Source: Paludibacteraceae bacterium
GTDB taxonomy: Bacteria > Bacteroidota > Bacteroidia > Bacteroidales > Paludibacteraceae
Direction: 5' to 3'
Assembly: GCA_017559385.1 (NCBI GenBank)
Contig: JAFYSK010000046.1
Span: forward strand, 37,453 to 101,452
DNA: 64,000 nucleotides
A program made the position numbers and the translations under genes. The notes beneath the pieces were generated by a model. That model did no database searches. It saw nothing but the letters and a program-made list of their open reading frames with translations, and was not told the origin of the DNA. Below, piece after piece: positions 1-6,208 of this stretch (the first letter of the stretch is position 1; every line of letters starts with the position of its first letter).

Positions 1-1095
1 GAGCGTCGTACACGCATCATCAAGATGGCTACTGAGTTTAATCCTGAGGATATGTATGCTGACGACGATATGGTAATCACCATTTCACACCTCGGTTATA
101 TTAAGCGTACACCACTAGCAGACTTCCGTCAACAAGGTCGAGGTGGAGTAGGTGCTAAGGCTAGTTCAGCCCGCGATGAGGACTTCATCGAGTATGTACA
201 CCAAGCTAATATGCACTCTACCATGATGTTCTTTACCGAGCAAGGACGACTCTACTGGATCAAGGTGTATGATATTCCAGAGGGCAACCGCCAGTCTAAG
301 GGCCGTGCACTCCAAAACATGATTAATATCCAAAAGGGTGACAAGGTTTGCGCATTTATCCATGTGAAGAACCTTAATGATCAAGAGTATGTGGATAACC
401 ACTATCTCATCTTCGCTACTAAGAACGGTCTGATGAAGAAGACTACTCTCGAGTCATATAGCCGCCCACGCGCTAATGGTATTATCGCCCTCGGATTACG
501 CGAGGATGATCGACTCATTCGCGTTACTCTCACCGATGGTAAGAGCCAAATGCTCGTAGCTTCATACAACGGTAAGGTTGTTCGCTTCCCAGAAGAGACT
601 ATCCGTCCAATGGGACGAACTGCTTCAGGTGTACGTGCTATCAAACTTGATGAAGATGGCAAGGACTGCGTAGTTGGCATGATTTGCGTTGAAGAGGGTA
701 GCAAGGATACTGTACTCGTGATTTCTAATAAAGGCTACGGTAAGCGTACAGCCCTTGATGATGAGAACGGAGAACCTATCTATCGTATCACCAACCGCGG
801 CGGTAAGGGTGTGAAGACCATTAATATCACCGACAAGACCGGTAATCTCATTGGTATGGAGGCTGTGAACGATGATCAAGACCTTATGCTTATCACTAAG
901 TCTGGTACTGCTATTCGTATGCCGATGACATCTATAAGTGTGCTAGGTCGTGCTACTCAAGGTGTCAAACTCATCGAACTCCAAAAACGCAACGATACAC
1001 TCATGTTTGGCTGTGTCGTTCCTAAAGAAGAGATGGAGGAGACAAACGAAACAGCAGAGGTATCCGCAGAACAACCAATCACAACAGAGGAATAA
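1..1095 (+). CDS. gyrA: DNA gyrase subunit A, C-terminal part (5' truncated by window edge)
   Basis: Open reading frame continues to base 1 (ERRTRIIK precedes the first Met at 25), so this is the C-terminal ~364 residues of GyrA, the breakage-reunion subunit of the ATP-dependent type II topoisomerase that introduces negative supercoils. Visible are the repeated blades of the DNA-wrapping beta-pinwheel domain and the GyrA box in the form QGRGGVG (about residues 37-43 after the first Met; family consensus QRRGGKG), which is what distinguishes gyrase from topoisomerase IV. The protein ends in a Glu/Thr-rich acidic tail, as in many gyrases. The catalytic Tyr and winged-helix domain lie outside the window. 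Identification is secure; the box variation is conservative. Confidence 0.96.
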   Translation, partial: ERRTRIIKMATEFNPEDMYADDDMVITISHLGYIKRTPLADFRQQGRGGVGAKASSARDEDFIEYVHQANMHSTMMFFTEQGRLYWIKVYDIPEGNRQSKGRALQNMINIQKGDKVCAFIHVKNLNDQEYVDNHYLIFATKNGLMKKTTLESYSRPRANGIIALGLREDDRLIRVTLTDGKSQMLVASYNGKVVRFPEETIRPMGRTASGVRAIKLDEDGKDCVVGMICVEEGSKDTVLVISNKGYGKRTALDDENGEPIYRITNRGGKGVKTINITDKTGNLIGMEAVNDDQDLMLITKSGTAIRMPMTSISVLGRATQGVKLIELQKRNDTLMFGCVVPKEEMEETNETAEVSAEQPITTEE

Positions 1096-1132
1096 TCCTT
1101 AAAACTTTAAAAATTTTAAAACTTCTAGTCAT

Positions 1133-2371
1133 ATGAAAAAGTCAATTTTTCTTGCAGCTCTTCTCCTCATTGGTGTAGGCTGCTTCGCACAAAAAGCTAA
1201 TGTAAGCAAAGCTCGTAATCTTTGCGATGCTGAGGTTCCTGATTATGCTGGTGCTAATGAGGCCATCAAGCTAGCTCTTGAGAACGATGAAACAAAAGAT
1301 CTGCCTAATACATGGTATGTAGCCGGTTATGTAGGATACAAAGAGTTCTCTTATGGTTTCGACCGTGCTGCGGCTAACAAGGGTGTTTACCAATCTATCA
1401 AGTACTGGGAGAAAGCTTACGAACTAACTAAAACTCCACTTAGTTATGATAAGAAAGGTAATCCTAAATACGATACTCGTACTCCTAAATCCATCCTTCC
1501 TAAGTTGGCAGAGTACTTTGTGAATGCTCCTTTGGTAAATGCAGCTTATGCTGCTTACGACCAGAAGAATCTCTCTGAAGCATATGATTATCTCTCAACT
1601 CATGTTTATATCCCTAAGATGGATATTTACACTGATTTCCCTGCTGAGGCTGCTAAGTTGTTGCGCGACACCAACTATTACACCTATGTTAATAACGCTT
1701 CTTTCTTCGCGTTTAACTCTCAACGCTATGAGGACGCTATAGCATTGGGTCAACTCTTAGACGATCACGCAGTTAAGACCGCTCTTAGTCGCGACTTGAA
1801 GGAAATTAACGAGCGTATCTATCAATCATATATGCAGCTCAAGGATACTGCTAATGCTATAGCTGCAGTGGAGCGTGCTATCCAGATGATGCCAGAGGAG
1901 GATAACTTTATACTTATGCTCGTTGATATATATATCGCTCAAAATAACGAAGCTAAAGCAATGGCATACCTTGATAAGGTGATTAATAATAGCCCAGATG
2001 TAGCACGTTACTATTTGATTAAGGGTGATATCCTTTCTATCATGCTCGGTAAGTTTGAGGAGTCTTTCCCATACTACGATAAGGCACTTGAATTGGAGCC
2101 TGATAACGCAGAGAACCAATTCCAATATGGTGTAGCGCTATACAACTATGGTAGTAATATCTACAACGATGCTTCTTCACTCGATTATAATAGCGCTGAG
2201 TACAAAGTAGAGGAAGAAAGAAGCTTTGAATACTACAGAAAGGCTCTCCCATGCTTCCAAAAGGCATATGAACTCGAGCCTACCAACGAACAATACAAGC
2301 GTTACCTTGGAAATGCATATTACCGTCTCCAAATGCACGCTGAGATCGAGGCCCTTGGTATAGAGCAATAA
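1133..2371 (+). CDS. Secreted tetratricopeptide-repeat protein
   Basis: 412 residues. An N-terminal signal peptide is visible (MKKS, hydrophobic core, then GCFAQ), so the protein is exported to the periplasm or outer membrane. The rest is helical with TPR-type repeats, clearest from about residue 220 onward (motifs such as AIAAVERAIQMMPE, PYYDKALELEP and CFQKAYELEPTNEQYKRYLGNAYY). TPR proteins act as protein-protein scaffolds; no catalytic motif is present. It starts 37 bp after the gyrA stop and ends 13 bp before ruvX, suggesting co-transcription with both. Function unknown beyond scaffold; confidence in coding is high. Confidence 0.9.
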   Translation: MKKSIFLAALLLIGVGCFAQKANVSKARNLCDAEVPDYAGANEAIKLALENDETKDLPNTWYVAGYVGYKEFSYGFDRAAANKGVYQSIKYWEKAYELTKTPLSYDKKGNPKYDTRTPKSILPKLAEYFVNAPLVNAAYAAYDQKNLSEAYDYLSTHVYIPKMDIYTDFPAEAAKLLRDTNYYTYVNNASFFAFNSQRYEDAIALGQLLDDHAVKTALSRDLKEINERIYQSYMQLKDTANAIAAVERAIQMMPEEDNFILMLVDIYIAQNNEAKAMAYLDKVINNSPDVARYYLIKGDILSIMLGKFEESFPYYDKALELEPDNAENQFQYGVALYNYGSNIYNDASSLDYNSAEYKVEEERSFEYYRKALPCFQKAYELEPTNEQYKRYLGNAYYRLQMHAEIEALGIEQ

Positions 2372-2384
2372 TCACTCAACAACC

Positions 2385-2798
2385 ATGGGTCGCATTCTAG
2401 CGATAGATTTCGGTCGTAAACGAACAGGATTAGCCGTTACGGATCCACTCCGTATAACGGCTAATCCGCTTATTACAATACCCACTCATACGCTTGAGGC
2501 GTGGCTAACCGACTATTTTGCTAAAGAGGCTGTAGATGAGGTGGTTATAGGCCATCCTTATCAAATGAATGGCGAGGACTCTGAGTCTATGCAATATATC
2601 CAACCCTTTATCAATCGCTTTCAAAAAGTCTTTCCTAATATGCAGCTCAAAGAGTATGACGAACGTTTTACTTCCGTCATTGCACATCAAGCTATGATTG
2701 CTGGGGGGATGAAAAAGAGCCAAAGACAAGATAAATCAGTTGTTGACAAATTGGCCGCTTGCATTATTTTGGAAGGCTATTTGGATTCTATACGTTAG
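2385..2798 (+). CDS. ruvX: YqgF/RuvX family putative pre-16S rRNA nuclease / Holliday junction resolvase
   Basis: 137 residues, normal length for the RNase H-fold YqgF family. Motifs: N-terminal LAIDFGRKRTGLAV strand-turn with the first acidic residue (Asp8), the VIGHP strand followed by NGE, and YDERFTS plus the KSVVDKLAACIILEGYL helix with its Asp. In E. coli the family member matures the 5' end of 16S rRNA; resolvase activity has also been proposed. Placed 13 bp after the TPR gene and 79 bp before def, as often seen in Bacteroidetes, where yqgF and def are neighbours. Confident family assignment. Confidence 0.94.
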   Translation: MGRILAIDFGRKRTGLAVTDPLRITANPLITIPTHTLEAWLTDYFAKEAVDEVVIGHPYQMNGEDSESMQYIQPFINRFQKVFPNMQLKEYDERFTSVIAHQAMIAGGMKKSQRQDKSVVDKLAACIILEGYLDSIR

Positions 2799-2806
2799 CG
2801 GTCTTC

Positions 2807-2839
2807 ACTATGTGATTACTATGCGATTACTATGTGATT
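2807..2839 (+). repeat. 11-bp tandem repeat, three copies
   Basis: ACTATGTGATT, ACTATGCGATT, ACTATGTGATT lie end to end between ruvX and def. Period 11 bp with one substitution in the middle copy. It is upstream of the def start and not part of a recognisable gene. Confidence 0.85.
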
Positions 2840-2877
2840 TCGCTACCTATATGCTACAATTATTAACACTGAACAAA

Positions 2878-3426
2878 ATGATTTTACCAATATATTTATA
2901 CGGTCAACCTGTGTTACGTAAGCCCACAGAAGACATTACACCAGAATCACTTGACTTACAACAACTCCTTTCTGACATGTGGGAGACACTTGCTGTCGCT
3001 GAGGGCTGCGGTTTAGCTGCACCACAAATAGGCAAAGCTATTCGTCTCTTTATCGTTGATGGAACTGAACTAGCAGAGGATTATCCTGAGTGTCAAGATT
3101 TCAAGAAAGTTTTTATCAATCCTGAGATTATTGAGGAAAGCGAGGACGACGCTACTTTTGCAGAAGGTTGTCTTTCACTTCCTGGCATTTCTGAGAATGT
3201 AATTCGTCCTGCTAGCATCACTATTCGTTATATGGATGAGAATTTTACTGAGCATACTGAAACCTACGAGGGTTTTGCTGCTCGTATCATTCAGCACGAG
3301 TACGATCATCTAGAGGGACATGTCTTCACCGATCGTATCTCACCTATTCGTAAGCAGTTTGTTAAAACAAAACTCACCAATATCGCTAAAGGCAAAGTTT
3401 CAGCCCGCTACCGCGTTAAACGATAA
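2878..3426 (+). CDS. def: Peptide deformylase
   Basis: 182 residues from Met at 2878; the frame is open further upstream to 2740, but that extension overlaps ruvX and the 11-bp repeat and does not resemble the family. Removes the N-formyl group from nascent proteins using Fe2+ or Zn2+. All three signature motifs are intact: GCGLAAPQ (residues 43-50), EGCLSLPG with metal-ligand Cys98, and HEYDH with ligands His140 and His144 and catalytic Glu141. Cytosolic. Ordinary length and sequence. Confidence 0.96.
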   Translation: MILPIYLYGQPVLRKPTEDITPESLDLQQLLSDMWETLAVAEGCGLAAPQIGKAIRLFIVDGTELAEDYPECQDFKKVFINPEIIEESEDDATFAEGCLSLPGISENVIRPASITIRYMDENFTEHTETYEGFAARIIQHEYDHLEGHVFTDRISPIRKQFVKTKLTNIAKGKVSARYRVKR

Positions 3427-3434
3427 TTCTGTTA

Positions 3435-3462
3435 GTGTATAGTTTATAGTGTATAGTTTATA
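3435..3462 (+). repeat. 14-bp direct repeat, two copies
   Basis: GTGTATAGTTTATA occurs twice without a gap just after the def stop. It opens the repeat-filled spacer that runs to the mntP start codon. Confidence 0.8.
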
Positions 3463-3473
3463 GGAAGAGAAAC

Positions 3474-3484
3474 CAGCGTAGCTG
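3474..3484 (+). repeat. Micro-hairpin repeat CAGC-GTA-GCTG
   Basis: Perfect 4-bp stem with a 3-nt loop. Its context (GAAACCAGCGTAGCTGTA) is nearly identical to the copy inside cinA at 5244-5262, where the loop is GAA. One member of the dispersed hairpin family in this window. Confidence 0.7.
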
Positions 3485-3493
3485 TATCCTCCG

Positions 3494-3573
3494 CCCATAC
3501 ACCATACACCCATACACCATACACCCATACACCATACACCCATACACCATACACCATACACCGTCCACTAAAC
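3494..3573 (+). repeat. 15-bp minisatellite (CCCATACACCATACA) ending in GTCCACTAAAC linker
   Basis: Four exact copies of the 15-mer occupy 3494-3553, followed by a partial copy and then GTCCACTAAAC at 3563-3573, directly in front of the mntP ATG. The repeat itself is built from CCATACAC submotifs. The same submotif recurs, reverse-complemented, in the C-terminal coding part of the S8 protease at about 28866-28912. Confidence 0.85.
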
Positions 3574-4140
3574 ATGACACTAATAACTATCATATTACTT
3601 GCCATTGGCCTTGCCATGGATTGTTTTGCGGTCTCAGTCTGCAAAGGATTGGCTTCGCCACATGGTTATGTACCACGATACATCAAACCGATGCTCATGG
3701 CATTGCTTTTTGGTGTTTTCCATGCTTGCATGCCGCTAATCGGCTATTTTACAGGTAGTTTCTTTGTTTCTTTCTTCGAACGTTTTGCTCCATGGATAGC
3801 CCTCATTTTATTAGGATTTATTGGCGGTAAAATGATATATGACTCGCTCCATGATGATGACAATGCGGCACATTTAGCTGATTTCTCGTTCGTGGGCTTG
3901 TTATCGTTGGCCTTCGCAACATCTATGGACACATTGGCTACAGGTGTTATTTTCATTCCTCACCCAGAGGTACTTTGGTTGGCAGTAGCCATTATCGCTC
4001 TTACTTGTTTTTTATTTTCCATGACAGGATTTATCCTTGGTCATATTGTTGGAACTCGCTTGCGTATTAATGTCAATATCCTTGGAGGAGTGATTCTGAT
4101 TCTTATTGGCATAAAAATCTTCCTCGAAGGAATTCTATAA
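3574..4140 (+). CDS. mntP: Manganese efflux pump MntP
   Basis: 188 residues, six predicted membrane helices, normal for the MntP (YebN, formerly UPF0059) family that exports Mn2+ across the inner membrane. The two pseudo-symmetric halves each show the conserved Asp motif: GLAMDCFAVS (Asp16) and FATSMDTLATG (around residue 118). The ATG abuts the GTCCACTAAAC repeat linker, so its 5' leader consists of repeat DNA. No mntP-type yybP-ykoY riboswitch was recognised in that leader. Confidence 0.93.
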   Translation: MTLITIILLAIGLAMDCFAVSVCKGLASPHGYVPRYIKPMLMALLFGVFHACMPLIGYFTGSFFVSFFERFAPWIALILLGFIGGKMIYDSLHDDDNAAHLADFSFVGLLSLAFATSMDTLATGVIFIPHPEVLWLAVAIIALTCFLFSMTGFILGHIVGTRLRINVNILGGVILILIGIKIFLEGIL

Positions 4141-4153
4141 ACACTAAACAGTA

Positions 4154-4177
4154 GCGGCTCTGCCGCGTCCACTAAAC
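4154..4177 (+). repeat. Micro-hairpin GCGGC-TCT-GCCGC plus GTCCACTAAAC linker
   Basis: Perfect 5-bp stem (4154-4158 with 4162-4166), loop TCT, followed directly by GTCCACTAAAC. It fills the mntP-DUF3109 spacer immediately upstream of the DUF3109 start. Confidence 0.8.
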
Positions 4178-4186
4178 ACCAAACAT

Positions 4187-4771
4187 ATGTTCTTGATTCA
4201 AAATACATTAGTTAGCTTAGATGTCTTGGAGAAAGACTTTTGCTGTGACTTGGATAAATGTCGCGGTTGTTGTTGTATTGAGGGTGATGCTGGTGCTCCG
4301 CTTACAGATGAAGAAGAAGAGAAGATTCATGAGATTCTGCCAATCATCCTTCCTGACATGACCAAGGAGGCGCGTGCTGTGGTTGAGGCACAAGGATTAT
4401 CTTACCTTGACCCATCAGGTGAAAAAGTGACTTCTATTGTCAACGATAAAGATTGTGTCTTTGCTCGCACCGATCACAATGGTTGGTGCTATTGCCTTAT
4501 AGAGAAGGCATACAACGCGGGTAAGATTGACTTCAAGAAACCCATATCATGTCACTTGTATCCTATCCGCCTTAATCATGTTGGTGATATGATTGGGGTT
4601 GAGTACCATCGTTGGGATATTTGCCATTGTGCTCGTGTGTTAGGTAAGAAACTTCACTTACCTATTTATCAGTTCCTTAAAGAACCGCTTATTCGTCGTT
4701 TCGGACAAGAATGGTACGATGAACTCTGCTTGGTAGCAGAAGAATGGAAAAAACAATGCAAAAACTCCTAA
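4187..4771 (+). CDS. DUF3109 family protein
   Basis: 194 residues, the standard size for this Bacteroidetes/Chlorobi family of unknown function. Cys-rich: an N-terminal CCDLDKCRGCCC cluster, then DCVF, WCYCLI, SCHLYP and CHCA motifs, which together could coordinate a metal or an Fe-S cluster (inference). Cytosolic, no signal peptide. Ends 17 bp before the cinA start used here. Family recognition is confident; function is not known. Confidence 0.88.
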   Translation: MFLIQNTLVSLDVLEKDFCCDLDKCRGCCCIEGDAGAPLTDEEEEKIHEILPIILPDMTKEARAVVEAQGLSYLDPSGEKVTSIVNDKDCVFARTDHNGWCYCLIEKAYNAGKIDFKKPISCHLYPIRLNHVGDMIGVEYHRWDICHCARVLGKKLHLPIYQFLKEPLIRRFGQEWYDELCLVAEEWKKQCKNS

Positions 4772-4788
4772 CCCCTGAACTTCATAGT

Positions 4789-6132
4789 ATGCGAGCAGAA
4801 ATCATTACCATAGGTGACGAATTGCTGATTGGTCAGGTTGTAGATACCAATTCTGCATGGATGGGAGAGCGCCTCAACGAGGCGGGGATTGAATTGTATC
4901 AGATTACATCCGTTCACGACAATCGCGAACATATTCTCAAGGCGATAGACGAGGCATTCTCTCGTGTTGATATAGTTCTCACTACCGGTGGCTTGGGTCC
5001 TACCAAGGATGATATTACCAAGAATGTCATGTGCGAATATTTTAACACCACTCTCATAGAGGATGTTCGCGTACGCACGCACATCCAAGATCTTTACAAA
5101 GATCGTCCAGATGCGCTCAACCGACTAACAGCCACTCAATGGCTAGTTCCTGAGTCTGCTACCATCTTACCTAATAGAGTAGGTAGTGCACCGATTATGG
5201 TATTTGATGAGTTTAAAGTTGAACGTTTAAAGTTTAAAGTAAATGAAACCAGCGAAGCTGTAACCTCTGACTCTCAACTTTCAACATTCAACATTCAACC
5301 TCCAAAGTTCCTTGTTGCCCTCCCCGGCGTCCCTCATGAGATGAAGATTGCCATGACCGAGCAGGTACTCCCTTTTCTTAGGTTAAAGGCTAAAGGCGAA
5401 AGGCGAGAGGCGAGAGATATTGTTCATCGAACAATTCTAGTTCATGGAATTCCAGAATCCAAACTTGCCATACTCATTGAGGATTGGGAAAACGCTCTTC
5501 CGGCATATATCCATCTTGCTTACTTACCCAAGGACGGCATTATTCGTTTGCGTCTGAGTTCATATGGTGAAGCTACTGAAAAAGAGGTTCAATCATATAT
5601 TGACTCGCTTCTCCCGCTTATTAGTGATTATATACTTGCAAATGAAGATATCTCGCTAGAGGCTTTAGTTGGTCGTTTACTCAAGCAGCATGCCATGACT
5701 ATTGCTACGGCTGAGAGTTGCACAGGTGGTCGTTTAGCTGCTGCATTGAATGCACAATCCGGTTCCTCTGCATACTACATGGGATCGGTGGTGGCTTATG
5801 ATAATAGTATCAAAGAGCATGTGCTTGGTGTACAGCAAGATACGCTGATGCAGTATGGTGCCGTCAGCGAACAAACTGTGCGCAAAATGGCTGAAGGTGT
5901 TCGCGCTTTGATGCACACCGATTTTGCTATTGCTACATCAGGAATAGCTGGTCCTACTGGTGGTACTCCAGATAAACCTGTTGGTACTGTTTGGATTGCC
6001 TGGGCCACTCCTACTGCCACTGAGGCAAAGTGTTTTCATTTTGGCGCCTCTCGCGAACGCGAACAGATCACCCTCCGCGCAGTTACCGAAGCACTTGTTA
6101 GATTAGTCAAATGTCTAAAGTCTAAAGTTTAA
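4789..6132 (+). CDS. cinA: CinA-like protein (molybdopterin-binding domain plus nicotinamide-nucleotide amidase domain), with repeat-derived insertions
   Basis: 447 residues from Met at 4789 (MRAEIITIGDELL, the usual family start); an upstream in-frame Met at 4744 would overlap DUF3109. N-terminal MoCF/COG1058 domain with TTGGLGPTKDD; C-terminal PncC domain with AESCTGGRLAAALN and SGIAGPTGG, which deamidates NMN for NAD recycling. Family members are usually about 410-420 residues. The extra length is explained by two stretches absent from the normal family pattern: DNA 5209-5304, just before FLVALPGVPHEMK, and about 5382-5421 (LKAKGERREAR), just before IVHRTILVHGIPES. Both match intergenic repeats of this window. 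The last codons (KCLKSKV) also read through repeat DNA. Confidence 0.93.
   Translation: MRAEIITIGDELLIGQVVDTNSAWMGERLNEAGIELYQITSVHDNREHILKAIDEAFSRVDIVLTTGGLGPTKDDITKNVMCEYFNTTLIEDVRVRTHIQDLYKDRPDALNRLTATQWLVPESATILPNRVGSAPIMVFDEFKVERLKFKVNETSEAVTSDSQLSTFNIQPPKFLVALPGVPHEMKIAMTEQVLPFLRLKAKGERREARDIVHRTILVHGIPESKLAILIEDWENALPAYIHLAYLPKDGIIRLRLSSYGEATEKEVQSYIDSLLPLISDYILANEDISLEALVGRLLKQHAMTIATAESCTGGRLAAALNAQSGSSAYYMGSVVAYDNSIKEHVLGVQQDTLMQYGAVSEQTVRKMAEGVRALMHTDFAIATSGIAGPTGGTPDKPVGTVWIAWATPTATEAKCFHFGASREREQITLRAVTEALVRLVKCLKSKV
5209..5304 (+). repeat. Dispersed repeat inserted in frame within cinA
   Basis: The block has a TTTAAAGTTTAAAGT arm, a central micro-hairpin CAGC-GAA-GCTG (5250-5260), and a CTCTCAACTTTCAACATTC arm. 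The arms resemble each other as inverted repeats (GTTGAAnGTT against AACnTTCAAC). The same modules stand between genes at 3471-3486, 6107-6165, 10306-10325 and 12345-12376. It adds about 32 codons without breaking the frame. Confidence 0.75.
5382..5421 (+). repeat. Second dispersed repeat within cinA (GGCGAAAGGCGAGAGG type)
   Basis: GGTTAAAGGCTAAAGGCGAA followed by AGGCGAGAGGCGAGAG. A reverse-complement relative (CCTTTCGCCTTTAACCTCTC) lies in the spacer at about 57042-57075, upstream of the Ntn hydrolase gene. Encodes a Lys/Arg/Glu-rich loop. Confidence 0.65.
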
Positions 6133-6192
6133 AGTCAAATGTCAGTAGCGCAGCGTCCACTAAACAGTAGGGCTCTGCCCGTCCACTAATCA
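6107..6192 (+). repeat. Repeat-filled spacer: TCTAAAG/TTTAAAG units, GTCCACTAAAC linkers, hairpin GGGC-TCT-GCCC
   Basis: Begins inside the last cinA codons with ATGTCTAAAG units, then AGCGCAGC, GTCCACTAAAC (6155-6165), a 4-bp/3-nt hairpin GGGC-TCT-GCCC (6170-6180) and a second linker GTCCACTAA. It fills the cinA-LRR spacer. Confidence 0.8.
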
Positions 6193-6208
6193 CTAAATAC
6201 TATAAAAC

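Noticed and set aside
3494-3561. Possible CRISPR array
   Set aside because: The repeats are contiguous 15-mers without unique spacers, and no cas gene is present in the window.
3444-3644. Minus-strand frame with four VYGVW repeats
   Set aside because: Arises only from the 15-bp minisatellite and starts inside mntP; no homologue-like region.
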